Origin: Pirellulaceae bacterium
GTDB taxonomy: Bacteria > Planctomycetota > Planctomycetia > Pirellulales > Pirellulaceae
Direction: 5' to 3'
DNA: 64,000 nt
Assembly: GCA_023382975.1 (NCBI GenBank)
Contig: JAHDXO010000004.1
Coordinates: 34,740-98,739, forward strand
The notes beneath the pieces were generated by a model, which was given only the letters and a program-made list of their open reading frames with translations, was not told the origin of the DNA and searched no databases. Positions 18,053 to 27,992 of this stretch are shown here, in pieces. A program made the position numbers and the translations under genes. Within the stretch, counting starts at the first letter, position 1. Each line of letters opens with the position of its first letter.

Positions 18053-18643
18053 TTAGCACAGTTCGTAGAAGTCATCGGTGCCCAACTTCGACAAGTAACG
18101 CGGACCCAACTCGGCCAAGGGCTTCGAATCCGCCAAGCAAATCCAGTCGTCGATACTACCGCGAGAGCACCAGCGTTCGACGGAGAACAGACGCTTCTTC
18201 GCGTCGACCAATTGGAACCGCATGGTCTTCGAATATTGCGACGTTTGCGCGATACTTTGCGTTGCTGCCCGGGCGGCAAACGGCAGATAGCCCAGGCCCA
18301 TGTCCTCAAACAGCCGATTGGTGGCGTTCTCGTCCATCATCGGTAGATAGACGACCAGACTGTCTCCGGAAACGTCGATCAGGAAACATGCCAATCCCGC
18401 GTACCGGCGGATTCCGTTAGCCAGCGTTTCGCGTTCTTCCGGAGTGCTCCGTGTGGGCTGACGTTTGCGCAAGTGAACCTGCCCCGTCTCCGGACCTTCG
18501 TACACCTCGTATCCCTCCGGCACGTCTTCGACCGGCGTTCCTGTGACTTTGCGTCCGAAGTAATACCGTATCTTGCCGGTGCGGGTCTTCCCCGACTGCA
18601 AGTAGTATCGATCCTCTTTACGATTTACGTACTCGAACGCCAT
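18053..18643 (-). CDS. hypothetical protein
   Basis: A 196-residue soluble protein. It begins with MAFEYVNRKEDRYYLQSGK and has strongly amphipathic beta-strands early (IRYYFGRKV, YEVYEGP), then a more helical half ending DFYELC. There is no signal peptide or membrane segment, and I do not recognise a family. GGAG about nine bases upstream of the ATG at 18643 supports that start over the longer frame. It is convergent with Uma2 (254 bases without a gene between them). Confidence 0.6.
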   Translation of the reverse strand: MAFEYVNRKEDRYYLQSGKTRTGKIRYYFGRKVTGTPVEDVPEGYEVYEGPETGQVHLRKRQPTRSTPEERETLANGIRRYAGLACFLIDVSGDSLVVYLPMMDENATNRLFEDMGLGYLPFAARAATQSIAQTSQYSKTMRFQLVDAKKRLFSVERWCSRGSIDDWICLADSKPLAELGPRYLSKLGTDDFYELC

Positions 18644-18724
18644 GACACAGTCTCCGGGCAGCCGTTTTGACGAACGATCCGTTCCCAATTCTACGAAAGT
18701 GATAGGGCAGATGTCTTCCTCGAT

Positions 18725-21700
18725 TTACTGTCTCACGGCTTGGAAGCCGCAGAGAATCGGGGACTTGCGCGTGTCCTCGGGCAGATTGGTTTCGGACGGT
18801 GTCAGTTGAATCGTCAAGTCTCGTTGCACGGGAATGTCGCGGAATTCCCGGACCAGGGCGAGTTGCGAACCTCCCGCAGCGGCGGCGACATCAAGTCGTT
18901 CGAGCACGGTCCTTCCCTGCAACTGGACGTCGAACACTCGCTGCCCCGGCCCGATCTCCTCTGGTTCGGCAAACATCAGACGCACGGTGTACCGGCTCTC
19001 CGGCTGACCGTCGCCGATCAAGCGAAAGCGGAGCGGTTTGTCGTGGCGATAGCCCGAGGTGTAAACCCACGGGATGTCGGTGCCGGCAATCTCAGTCGTC
19101 AAGTCGTCCAGCCGGTAGCACATCGCGTCATCGTGTTGATAGGTCGGCAACCAGTCGCCCAGCGGACCGGGATCGACGCGAGCCGGGTAGGGGATCCAGA
19201 GGTGCCCCGCAGCGTCCGAACGATAGCCCGGCGCGCCGAGATTGATCGACACGAGCTGAACAGGCAGCGAGACGGTTTCGGCCCGGCCGCCGGTGAAGCC
19301 GAGCGACCAGTCGTCGCCCTGCGACTTGGGGTACAAGGCAATCGAGGCGTAGATCGGCGTGTCGCAGGTACAGCCCGAACGGCCCTCGGGCGCTACGAAG
19401 ATTCCACCGGCGGGCACCGCGCCCAGTCCGCAGGCCAAGTGCATTCCGGCAAACGGCGCAAAGCCGCTCGCCGTATCCAGATTGCAGTAAGCGATGCCGC
19501 CGCGTGCCCCAAACAAGGCCGCTCCCGAACCCAGCAAATGTCCGCAACCGATGTAGCCGCGGTGAAAATCCAGAGGCTGCGGTTGCCCGCTGAGCGGATT
19601 GGGCACCGTCTTCAATCGGCCGGTCTTCAATTCCCACGCGAACGGCTCGGCGTAGACAAAGTCGCCGACGATGATCGGACGCTTGCGGTATCCCTTCCGA
19701 CCGCCCCACAGGAAGTCGCCTGACTCGGCATCCCAGGCGAAGATCGCGCGCCGCGCGAACTCGCCTTGCAGGAACTCGCGGTGCGGATGCCCCAAGCTGC
19801 CGATCCCGTGGACCACAACGACGCCGTCCTTGGCCATGCAGGCCGCGCCGCTGCGGCCCAACACGGCCAAGTCGTCGAGCGTGATGTCGCGGCAGTTCAG
19901 CGGGCGTTCCCATCGCCGCTGTCCCGTGGCGGCATCCAGCGAGACCAGTTTGCGCAAATCGAGCGGAATCGGCTCGCCGCGCCGATCCATCGCGGGCCGA
20001 TCCGCAACCGAATCGTCGGCGACGGTCTCGGCCACCGCCTGCCGCTGTTGTCCTTCGGTCAAATCACGATCCAGCAAGAACACTCGGCCGTCCGCCAGAG
20101 CAATCCCGTTGTGGTCGATGCCCCAGCCTCGATAGGTCCAAAGCGTCTGGCCCGTTCGCCGGTCGAGGGCGAAGAGCAGATCGCTGGTCTGTTCGACCGC
20201 GCGGCGGCGCTGATCGTCTACTTCCGCGCGGCTGCCGTAGACACAGTTGCCATCCACCGCGATCCAGGCCCACTGGACTTCCGCTGCCGACGATCGGCCC
20301 GCCGCCACCTCCGGCAGACCGTCCGGCACGACGGGGACGCGGTAGGTCGCGACGGTCTCGCCCGTCGCTGCGTCCAGCCGCAAGCAGAGACCGCCGGGGA
20401 CGACCACGTATAAGCTGTCGGTGTCGGCTGCCAGATTCGAGGTGTTGATCGGCAGGTGCTGGCGGGCCGCGCCCGGAATCTCGCGTTGCCAGAGACACGT
20501 GCCGTTGTACGCATCGTAAGCCAGAACCAGATCGTAGCCGACCGTAAACATCCGGCCCGCCACCACCAACGGCATCGGACCAGTCGCGTGGCGGTCGATC
20601 CGCTGGCGCGGCCCCGGTTCCCCGTACCACAGCACGCCGAAGGGGCCTTTGACCAGCGGATCTTCGCTGCTGGAAGTATTGGCCGCCGTTGCGTAGTTGT
20701 GGGTCCAATCGCGCGACTCGGGGACCGGCCCTCGAGTGATCCGCCACGTGTCGCCCGATCGTTCGACTGTCGCTTGGTGGCCGAACGCATCGCGAACCGA
20801 GGCGTCCCGTTCGTTCGGCGACGAGGCATCGCCGCCGGCGGCGCGGAACTCCACCGTCAACCGGCCTCCGCACGGTCGCGTCACTCGAAACAACTCGCCA
20901 ACCGTATCGGGCGTGGCATCGGCGGCGATCACCCGATCAAAGAGATAAGGCGGATAGGGCAGATGTGCCGAGTCGGCTTGTCGGACGCATGCGCGACCGC
21001 CATATAGTTTTTGTCCGGCCAGTTGGCGGCGGAGTTCGTCTACCTTCGTATTGTCGTTCGCCACGATCTCCGTGCGGAAGCCGTCCGTCTGGTCCAGCAA
21101 GTCTGCGAGATCCATCGTTCCGGCCCCGACGACCAAGGCATAACCTCGCTGGTCGGCGGCGCGCGACGGTGCGAGCGGTTCCACCAGCGAGTCCGTCGCC
21201 AACGATCGCGTTTCACCGTCCGCTACATTCGAGGACGGAGTAAAACAGCGGATCGCACCATCGATCGTGCTGACATACAAGCGACCTTGCGCGACGGCCA
21301 GATCCCGAACGCAGCTGCTCGTTTCGTGACTCCACAAAGCCCGGCCGGTATTGGCGTCGATGGCGTCGACCCGATTTTCGCCACCAGCATACAGAACATC
21401 GCCGGCCAGAATGAGCGACTCGTTCGAGATCTGCGGCGTCATCCAGCGACAGCGCGCAGCGAATTTCTGAAACAGTGTTGGGCGAGCCGCCTGCCATTGC
21501 TCCCAAGCGGCTTGGCCCCAGCGCAACGGGCCCGACTCCAGCTCTCGAACGCGGGCGTCGTCCTCGCCGAACTCGGCCTTCCGCCGTCCGTGGTTCTCGA
21601 GATGGTCCAGATACGAAGCGACTCGCAGCCGCTTGTACGTCTCCTCGAATTCACGACACTCCTGGCCTGCGATTTCGGGCAGTTGCCGCTGTTCGATCGC

Positions 21701-22741
21701 CAGGACGTGATCGTCGGTGGCCAAGTAAGCCAAGTCGTTGTGAAAGACGGCCGCTCGCGCGTTGAACCAGTTGAAGACCAGATCGCCGAGCCGCGTTTTT
21801 CCCCAACGGTCCTTTCGCGACCGGTCCGGATCGTAAGCCAGCAGGCAGGCTTGGCCGTAGACCAAGTACCGGCCATTCCAAACCTGAGCCTCGGAACCGC
21901 CGTTGTAGAACCGGTATTCGTGAGCGTTCTGCACATCGGGGAACGGGGTGTCGAAGTCGATGCGGACGCCGTCCTGCTTGCGCCAGCGGCTGGGCGCGAC
22001 GCGCGACGTCGTAAACAGCGAATCGGAAGTCGCCAGCATATAGCCCTGGGGTACCGGCGACTCCGGCCCGCCCCCATCGACCGGTCGGCGCCAGATGATC
22101 CGCCCGTCTTCGGCATCCACGGCGAACAGATAGATACGATGGTTCGGAAACAGTCCTGCCGAAAAGTAGGCGATTCCTTCCTCGACCATTCCTCCGGCCC
22201 GGATCGGCCACAGCGAGCTGAAGCGGCCGAACCCCAACATCAGATCGGGACGCGGCGCCGCGTCGATCTGCCACAGCAACTGCCCGCTGCCCGCATCGAG
22301 ACAACGGAAGACGCCGTCATCCGCGCCGGAGTACAACCGACCTTGCCACCAAACGGGCGCCAAGCGGGGCGAGCCGCCCGTGAAGAACCGCCAGATTTCG
22401 CGGCCGGTCGCGGCATCCAAGGCGATCACGCAGTCCTCGGCCGACGACGCGAAGTACACTCGATCGGCGACGGCGACGATGCGGAAGGCGTCGTCGTACG
22501 AGACTTCCGGCTTGTTCTTCCGCGCGCCGTAGCCGTTGACCGGCAGCGACCAGCCGGCCGCGGGAGGAAACGGCGACCGGCGAGTCCAGCACAGTTCGAG
22601 CGGCGGAGCAAGCCGCTCTGCGGTCACGCCGCTGCGTTGATTATCGCGCCGCGCGGTGGGCCAGTCGTCGGCGCGAACGTCGCATGCTGCCGCCAGCAGG
22701 ACGATCGACAGCGACAACCGCAGTGTCTCAACCGTCCTCAT
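18725..22741 (-). CDS. giant secreted PQQ-propeller protein with methyltransferase-like and malectin-like regions
   Basis: A 1338-residue protein with signal peptide (LSLSIVLLAAACDVRA). It contains two groups of PQQ-like beta-propeller repeats (roughly 30-520 and 680-1200; ALDAATGREIWRFF-type blades). Between them, at about 530-640, is a methyltransferase-like insert with VVGAGTMDLADLL and QADSAHLPYPPYLFDRVIAAD. The C-terminal 110 residues resemble a malectin/carbohydrate-binding domain (RYTVRLMFAEPEEIGPGQRVF). Proteins of this general design occur in Planctomycetota and have no assigned function; they may read or bind glycans at the cell surface. GAGGG eight bases upstream of the ATG at 22741 supports the start. 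It is preceded by alkaline phosphatase, 19 bases away. Confidence 0.8.
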   Translation of the reverse strand: MRTVETLRLSLSIVLLAAACDVRADDWPTARRDNQRSGVTAERLAPPLELCWTRRSPFPPAAGWSLPVNGYGARKNKPEVSYDDAFRIVAVADRVYFASSAEDCVIALDAATGREIWRFFTGGSPRLAPVWWQGRLYSGADDGVFRCLDAGSGQLLWQIDAAPRPDLMLGFGRFSSLWPIRAGGMVEEGIAYFSAGLFPNHRIYLFAVDAEDGRIIWRRPVDGGGPESPVPQGYMLATSDSLFTTSRVAPSRWRKQDGVRIDFDTPFPDVQNAHEYRFYNGGSEAQVWNGRYLVYGQACLLAYDPDRSRKDRWGKTRLGDLVFNWFNARAAVFHNDLAYLATDDHVLAIEQRQLPEIAGQECREFEETYKRLRVASYLDHLENHGRRKAEFGEDDARVRELESGPLRWGQAAWEQWQAARPTLFQKFAARCRWMTPQISNESLILAGDVLYAGGENRVDAIDANTGRALWSHETSSCVRDLAVAQGRLYVSTIDGAIRCFTPSSNVADGETRSLATDSLVEPLAPSRAADQRGYALVVGAGTMDLADLLDQTDGFRTEIVANDNTKVDELRRQLAGQKLYGGRACVRQADSAHLPYPPYLFDRVIAADATPDTVGELFRVTRPCGGRLTVEFRAAGGDASSPNERDASVRDAFGHQATVERSGDTWRITRGPVPESRDWTHNYATAANTSSSEDPLVKGPFGVLWYGEPGPRQRIDRHATGPMPLVVAGRMFTVGYDLVLAYDAYNGTCLWQREIPGAARQHLPINTSNLAADTDSLYVVVPGGLCLRLDAATGETVATYRVPVVPDGLPEVAAGRSSAAEVQWAWIAVDGNCVYGSRAEVDDQRRRAVEQTSDLLFALDRRTGQTLWTYRGWGIDHNGIALADGRVFLLDRDLTEGQQRQAVAETVADDSVADRPAMDRRGEPIPLDLRKLVSLDAATGQRRWERPLNCRDITLDDLAVLGRSGAACMAKDGVVVVHGIGSLGHPHREFLQGEFARRAIFAWDAESGDFLWGGRKGYRKRPIIVGDFVYAEPFAWELKTGRLKTVPNPLSGQPQPLDFHRGYIGCGHLLGSGAALFGARGGIAYCNLDTASGFAPFAGMHLACGLGAVPAGGIFVAPEGRSGCTCDTPIYASIALYPKSQGDDWSLGFTGGRAETVSLPVQLVSINLGAPGYRSDAAGHLWIPYPARVDPGPLGDWLPTYQHDDAMCYRLDDLTTEIAGTDIPWVYTSGYRHDKPLRFRLIGDGQPESRYTVRLMFAEPEEIGPGQRVFDVQLQGRTVLERLDVAAAAGGSQLALVREFRDIPVQRDLTIQLTPSETNLPEDTRKSPILCGFQAVRQ

Positions 22742-22760
22742 CGCTCCGCCCTCATCGAGT

Positions 22761-24197
22761 TTACCGGGCCGTGGCGGCCGGCGCCGCGACCTGCCCACTG
22801 ACGGCCCTCGCCATCACGTAGAACACGTCGGTGTTGTCAATGTAGCGGCCACGCACCGGGTCGGTGTGGTCGGCCAGTTCCGCCAACCACAGGGCGCCGC
22901 GGCCACGCGCGTACACGGGCACCAACGAATTACTGTGCTTGTCCGAATGAAACCGCAGCAGGGGCATACTGCCTTTGCCTCGGTCCGCAATCGGCTGGAA
23001 CCGTTGCCACGGTTCTTGGGAATCCAGACCCCAGACCAGTCCCGTCTCGTGATCCGCGGTCAAGATCAGCAGCGTTTCTTCCCAATTGCTGTTCGCTTCG
23101 ACCCATTGAACCACGGCTTCGACGGCTTCGACGAAATCGATCTGCTCTTCGACCATTCGGCCGCCCATGTTGTCGTGCCCCGCCCAATCGACTGCGCCGC
23201 CTTCGACCATCAGCCACAGGCCCTCGGGGTTTTGGTCCAGCACATTCAACGCCCCCCGAGCCATCACAGCCAAAGAAGGAACCGTCGTCAGCAACGGATC
23301 GTCGTAAGGGCTGTCCCCTTTCGTCGCTCCGCTCCGCGAATACTGCAATGTCTTGGCGACCTGGGCCGTGCCGAGGACTTTTTCGGGCGTCTCGCCCGAC
23401 ACCAACGATTCGAACTCAGCCTTTGTCGAAACGGGGCGGAATCCGTGGATCTTTCCATCGGGCGTCGCACGTGCCGCCTCGATGGCTTCCCACGTCGCCG
23501 GCCCGCCCACGAACTGGTAGTTCTTCTTCGTGACCGGCAGGCCGTCGTTGTCAAAGTCCGGGTGTCCGGCGCCCATGATCACGTCCAGTACACCGTCCTG
23601 GATCATCTGGTTGGCGATTGCTTCATAATCGCTGCGCTTCGGCACTCGTGCGCCGCCCAGACTGGCCGGCGTCGCGTGCGACCACTGGACGCTGGTGACC
23701 ACGCCCACCGACTTGCGGTTCTGCTTGGCGATCTGCGGCATCGTCGGCGAAATCGGGCGATCCAGATCGCTCCAGTTGATGGCACTGTTGTACGTCTTGA
23801 CGCCCGTTGCCAGAGCGGTACCGGCCGCCGCGGAGTCCGTGAACGTGCGTTTGAGCCAATCGTAGTCGGCCAGCGGATCCCAAGCCTTGTCCGGATCGTA
23901 GACCAGTTCGGCATCCTGGACGTCCGTCTTGAGCGGCGTCTCCGACAGGTTCAACGGATACGTCGCGCAGGCCACTTCGATCCAGCCATCGCCGTCGTAC
24001 ACCTGGGTGCTGCGGCCGCGCTGCGCATCCCAACGGCCTTGGTACATGCTGCCGACCGTCCAGTGGTTGAACCCCGCGCCATCGCTGATCATCAAAATGA
24101 CGTTCTTGACTTCGGCCGCTTCAAGTCGCGGCACGAGTGCGGTGGCAAGGACGACGGACAGACCTGCGAGAAGTCTCCAAGTGCTTCGAGAGAACAT
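22761..24197 (-). CDS. secreted alkaline phosphatase
   Basis: A 478-residue alkaline phosphatase with signal peptide (residues 1-28). The nucleophile Ser122 lies in FTDSAAAGTALATG, and the metal ligands in LMVEGGAVDWAGH and LTADHETG. It releases phosphate from phosphomonoesters outside the cytoplasm. AAGGAAA lies upstream of the ATG at 24197. It sits between purE (34 bases) and the PQQ protein gene (19 bases), in the same direction, so it belongs to one transcription unit. Confidence 0.92.
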   Translation of the reverse strand: MFSRSTWRLLAGLSVVLATALVPRLEAAEVKNVILMISDGAGFNHWTVGSMYQGRWDAQRGRSTQVYDGDGWIEVACATYPLNLSETPLKTDVQDAELVYDPDKAWDPLADYDWLKRTFTDSAAAGTALATGVKTYNSAINWSDLDRPISPTMPQIAKQNRKSVGVVTSVQWSHATPASLGGARVPKRSDYEAIANQMIQDGVLDVIMGAGHPDFDNDGLPVTKKNYQFVGGPATWEAIEAARATPDGKIHGFRPVSTKAEFESLVSGETPEKVLGTAQVAKTLQYSRSGATKGDSPYDDPLLTTVPSLAVMARGALNVLDQNPEGLWLMVEGGAVDWAGHDNMGGRMVEEQIDFVEAVEAVVQWVEANSNWEETLLILTADHETGLVWGLDSQEPWQRFQPIADRGKGSMPLLRFHSDKHSNSLVPVYARGRGALWLAELADHTDPVRGRYIDNTDVFYVMARAVSGQVAAPAATAR

Positions 24198-24231
24198 CGC
24201 GTTTCCTTTTCCTGATTGTCGGTTTGGAGGT

Positions 24232-24747
24232 TTACTGAGCCGCCAACGTCTGCTGGAATTTGGCGTCCTTGGCGGCGATCGTTTCGGCCAACTTCCCTTT
24301 GAATTCGACCAGTTTCTCCGCCAGAACCGGATCCGATGTCGCCAGAATCTGAACGGCGAACAAGCCCGCGTTGCGAGGGCCCCCCATGCCGACCGCGACG
24401 CTCGCGACGGGGACGTCGCCGGGCATCTGGACGGTCGAGAGCAACGAATCCAGACCCCCGAGTTCCGGCGTCGGCACGGGCAATCCGATGACCGGCAGCG
24501 TCGTGTGGGCCGCGACCACGCCCGCCAAGTGGGCCGCGCCGCCCGCAGCGGCGATGATCACCCGCAGACCGCGCTGGATCGCCGTCGAGGCGTACTCGGC
24601 AACCGTACCAGGCGTGCGGTGAGCACTCATCACGTGCGCCTCGTACGGCACGCCGAATTCGTCCAGTGCCGCCGCCGCTTTGTTGATCTTCGGCCAATCG
24701 CTGTCGCTGCCCATCAAGATGCCGACCAAAGGCTTCCTGTCTGTCAT
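24232..24747 (-). CDS. purE: N5-carboxyaminoimidazole ribonucleotide mutase PurE
   Basis: A 171-residue PurE, moving the carboxyl group of N5-CAIR to C4 in purine synthesis. Family motifs are GSDSDWP at the start, SAHRTP in the middle and GGAAHLAGVVAAHTTLPVIG. AGGA lies eight bases before the ATG at 24747; an upstream in-frame ATG at 24771 is weaker. Its presence within an operon of envelope and C1 genes is a little odd; no purK is in the window. Confidence 0.95.
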   Translation of the reverse strand: MTDRKPLVGILMGSDSDWPKINKAAAALDEFGVPYEAHVMSAHRTPGTVAEYASTAIQRGLRVIIAAAGGAAHLAGVVAAHTTLPVIGLPVPTPELGGLDSLLSTVQMPGDVPVASVAVGMGGPRNAGLFAVQILATSDPVLAEKLVEFKGKLAETIAAKDAKFQQTLAAQ

Positions 24748-24845
24748 CGTGGCATTCCTGTGTTGTTCCATTAGAGAAAGGCAGGTGCCAATCCTGTCCG
24801 CGCGGGGCAAGTCTGTCAAGTCGCCCGTCGCCACAATCGTCGAAC

Positions 24846-25541
24846 TCACATCCCACGCACTTCCGCGATCAGATCTTCGGTCGATCGAAGTCGGGCAAAT
24901 TTGTTCTGCCAGATGCGGAAGCAGGCTTGCTGGATCGTGTCGTCCAACGTGGCCACTCCGTCCGTGACCACGGTGACGCGATAGTCCCGGTTGGCGGCGG
25001 CCAACACGGTGCTGTTGACACACACGTCCGTGGTGACTCCGGTCACCAGCAACCGATTGATGCCGCGACTGCGGAGCGCCAAATCGAGCGGCGTCCCGTA
25101 GAACTTGTCGTACGTGTGTGCCCGTACCACCAGTTCGTCCTCCCGCGGTTCCAATTCGGCGATCGTCTCGGCCGATTCGGCCCCGCTGCCCGCACGCGGT
25201 CCGATCAGGCAATTGCTCGACGGATAGCCAAACCCCGTTGGAGCCGACGGCTCGGCGGGCAGATGTTCGAGGCCGAACGGATCGCCGCGCAGACACGGCA
25301 CGGTCTCGGAGTACACAAATTCCGTGAAGATCACCGGTACGGCTTGGTCGCGGCAGGTCGCGATCAACCGAGCAACGTTGCCGACGATGCCGCGCCCTGC
25401 GGGGACGAACAACGAGGCCTCCGGATCCAGAAACCCGCGTTGCATGTCGATGACCAGCAATGCCGTGACGCCGGCAACGCAGCGGTGCGACCGCTCGATC
25501 CTGCCGGTTCTTTCCTCGAAGCGGCTCGGAGTATCCGTCAT
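24846..25541 (-). CDS. isochorismatase-like cysteine hydrolase
   Basis: A 231-residue enzyme of the isochorismatase superfamily. The catalytic triad is seen as Asp32 (VIDMQ), Lys146 (YDKFYGT) and Cys174 (TDVCVNST). Members hydrolyse amide or vinyl ether bonds (nicotinamide, ureidoacrylate, isochorismate); the substrate here cannot be told. The start overlaps the stop of the ion channel gene by four bases, so it is translationally coupled to it. Confidence 0.9.
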   Translation of the reverse strand: MTDTPSRFEERTGRIERSHRCVAGVTALLVIDMQRGFLDPEASLFVPAGRGIVGNVARLIATCRDQAVPVIFTEFVYSETVPCLRGDPFGLEHLPAEPSAPTGFGYPSSNCLIGPRAGSGAESAETIAELEPREDELVVRAHTYDKFYGTPLDLALRSRGINRLLVTGVTTDVCVNSTVLAAANRDYRVTVVTDGVATLDDTIQQACFRIWQNKFARLRSTEDLIAEVRGM

Positions 25542-27037
25542 GATTTCCCTTTCAACGTAAGTTCCTCTTCCGCGATCACGACAATCTCGTCACCTCTGCG
25601 AAAGATATAATCGGCAGGGTTGACGAACATCTGCCCGTCGGCGGTGTGGACCGAGACGAGCACCGCGTTGTGCTGCCTCTTCAGGTCGACAAACAATTCG
25701 AGAAACGATCGCCCGGCGAACTCATCGGGCAGCCTGAGCCGGTAGAATTCGTTTCCCTTCTGGTAGGTCAGCAGCTCCGAGAAGACGTCCATCAGCCCGC
25801 GGTTCATCGCGGCTTGAGCCAGCAGAAACGCGCCGTGTTCACCGCTGACGACGTAGTCATTGACGTGTCCCATCTCCAGGTGCGAACCGTACGAGCGGTT
25901 CAGCAACTCGGCGCACGTGTACACGCGGGGATTCAGTTTCTCGACCGTCAGCGCGGCCAGGATCGTCCGCGCGTCCGCGTCTTGATCGCTCCGGCCGCCT
26001 TGAGTATCGGCCAGGATGATGCACGTCGCGGCCCGGTGGATGCCGACCTTTTCCAGTACCGCGATGCGAGTGAAATCGTCGAAACAGACATGCACGTTCG
26101 CATCCAAGTCCGGGGGCAGCAGCGACTCGTCCCGCGGCCCGCCGGTGATCACGACGATGGGCGTGCGTTCGCGTCCCGGCGAGGCGCGCAGCTCGCGGAT
26201 GATGATCTCCGCCTGGTTGTTCCACCCGCAGATGATCACGTGGCTTTGAAGAGCGTTCCAATCCACTCTGCCTCCTTCCGACTGCAACCGCTCGACCATG
26301 AACGCCGAAACGGTTCCGGTAAACATGGCGAAGATCGTCAACCCCATGAACATCACGAACACCGTGATCAGTTTGCCGCCTACGGTCCTGGGTGGTTCGG
26401 GAACCGGCTCGCCGGCGAACAGCGAGTAGACGCTGAACCAGATCGAATCCTGCAAACCGAAGCGAGGTTCCTCGGCGCCCAACTCGCCCTCGACATCCGC
26501 CCCGGGCCGTCCTTCGAAATAGAGGATTCCGCCCGAAGCAAAGACGACCGTCAAGACCAGCAGGCCACAAACGACCAAATACTCCAGCGCCCCGCGACGA
26601 AACACGTGGGGAAAGTGGCTCGCCAGCCGCGAGACCACGCCAAAGGTTCGCAGCAAGCGGATCATCCTCAGCAGCCGGATCGCCCGCCCGGCGCGAAAGA
26701 TGCGAAACAGGGGCAGCACTGCGATGATATCGAGCCAAAACGTGCGAAAGAACTGGCGCTTCGAGTTCGCCGCGCAGAATCGCAGGCACAGTTCGATCAC
26801 GAAGATCCCGGTGATCACGTCGTTCACACGAATCAACGGCTGCAGCGACGCCAAGTCGTCCGGGTTTCGAGCGGTCTCGGCCAGCGCGAATTCCAACAGC
26901 GTCAAGCCCACCGAGACCAGCACCAACACGCCGACAGACGCCTCGACCCACACGTTGGCGAAGAACTCCGCCAAGCTGACTTGCCAGCGAGCGGGCTGGC
27001 GGCGAGGCTTCGCGGACTTGTCCGCACCGGGAGTCAC
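25538..27037 (-). CDS. voltage-sensor-type ion channel with TrkA (RCK) domain and atypical pore
   Basis: A 499-residue protein. The N-terminal half has membrane helices with a voltage-sensor-like S4 segment (RIFRAGRAIRLLRMIRLLR, about residues 115-135). A TrkA-N domain (about 260-400; HVIICGWNNQAE nucleotide-binding motif) and a TrkA-C domain (about 420-499) follow. The pore region, however, reads WFSVYSLFAGEPV, not the TVGYG filter of potassium channels, so selectivity is not K+-like by sequence. The GTG at 27037 overlaps the TGA of ftr by four bases. It is followed by the isochorismatase gene, also by overlap. Confidence 0.8.
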   Translation of the reverse strand: MTPGADKSAKPRRQPARWQVSLAEFFANVWVEASVGVLVLVSVGLTLLEFALAETARNPDDLASLQPLIRVNDVITGIFVIELCLRFCAANSKRQFFRTFWLDIIAVLPLFRIFRAGRAIRLLRMIRLLRTFGVVSRLASHFPHVFRRGALEYLVVCGLLVLTVVFASGGILYFEGRPGADVEGELGAEEPRFGLQDSIWFSVYSLFAGEPVPEPPRTVGGKLITVFVMFMGLTIFAMFTGTVSAFMVERLQSEGGRVDWNALQSHVIICGWNNQAEIIIRELRASPGRERTPIVVITGGPRDESLLPPDLDANVHVCFDDFTRIAVLEKVGIHRAATCIILADTQGGRSDQDADARTILAALTVEKLNPRVYTCAELLNRSYGSHLEMGHVNDYVVSGEHGAFLLAQAAMNRGLMDVFSELLTYQKGNEFYRLRLPDEFAGRSFLELFVDLKRQHNAVLVSVHTADGQMFVNPADYIFRRGDEIVVIAEEELTLKGKS

Positions 27038-27921
27038 GACAACAGCTCGTGCAGACGGAAATGGAATTTGCCCAGTTTGCCGCCGTAGTTTCCCGCGGCA
27101 ATCATCAACACCTCGTCGCCCGCCGCCGCACGCATCGCAGCGGTCATGGCGCGAGAGACGGCTTCGGGACTGGTTCCGTCGATCACGATTTCGTAGGCAC
27201 AGTTGGCATCGGGGTGCAGTTGCGATTCGACGCGGCCACGCAACGTCGGACAGAAGGGATCCGCGGTGGATGCGATCAGCCCTTTGTACCGCGAACCGAC
27301 CTTGCTGCCGCTGCGCGCGACGCCGCCGGGAAACGGCGTGATCGCACCGTCGATCGCCGCCACCGCTTCGACGGCCCGTCGCGCCGCCGCCAGTCCCGCG
27401 GCTTGATCCGCCGTCTGCAGAATGATGTTTCCGCCTCCGACACCCTTGCCCACCCCCACGGTGTCGCGCACCAGGAACTCGCCGTCCATAACCGGAATGC
27501 GCCAGTAGCGTTTCCCGGCGATCTGCTTGCTCTTCTGATATCCATCGCCGAAGAAACGAATATGCTTGCCAAGAGCGATGCGTTTTTCGCCGTCTTCGAG
27601 ACCGTCGTACACGGCCGTTGACGGGCAAGTCATCAGGCACTGGCCCACGCGGTTGGGGACGGCTTTCTCCAATGCCTCGCGCGAGAACCCAAACATCAGC
27701 ACCGACGCCCCAGGACGGCCGTCCGGTGTAGCGTCCGCGGAAATCAACCGCTCCAAACCGGCTTCGGCGTCGCACGAGATCACCGAAGAGCTATAGCCCG
27801 TCGCCTCGCGCACCGCCGCGTCCAACCAATGCGCGTCGTGAGCCGTCACCAGCAGCCGCACGTACGACATGCCGAACGCCTCGGCGAACGTGTCTTGGAT
27901 AAGCGTCGTTCCCAGATTCAC
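27034..27921 (-). CDS. ftr: formylmethanofuran--tetrahydromethanopterin formyltransferase
   Basis: A 295-residue enzyme (also called FhcD in bacteria) that transfers the formyl group between tetrahydromethanopterin and methanofuran in the archaeal-type C1 pathway, used by Planctomycetota and methylotrophs for formaldehyde oxidation. Motifs: DTFAEAFG at the start, GGNIILQTADQAAGL and CPTLRGRVE. The GTG at 27921 (NLGTTLIQDTF) was chosen because GGAG lies eight bases upstream and the length then matches the family. The other Fhc subunits are not in the window. Confidence 0.9.
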   Translation of the reverse strand: MNLGTTLIQDTFAEAFGMSYVRLLVTAHDAHWLDAAVREATGYSSSVISCDAEAGLERLISADATPDGRPGASVLMFGFSREALEKAVPNRVGQCLMTCPSTAVYDGLEDGEKRIALGKHIRFFGDGYQKSKQIAGKRYWRIPVMDGEFLVRDTVGVGKGVGGGNIILQTADQAAGLAAARRAVEAVAAIDGAITPFPGGVARSGSKVGSRYKGLIASTADPFCPTLRGRVESQLHPDANCAYEIVIDGTSPEAVSRAMTAAMRAAAGDEVLMIAAGNYGGKLGKFHFRLHELLS

Positions 27922-27992
27922 GATTCGGGCTCCGTCAGCCGGGCCGAAGCAACGTTCGCCCGGCACCGGCTAGGTGGAAAGCAGGCGACCGG

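Noticed and set aside
21011..22801. Plus-strand open frame of 596 codons
   Set aside because: Antisense to the PQQ-propeller gene with clear blade motifs on the minus strand; no homology seen for the shadow.
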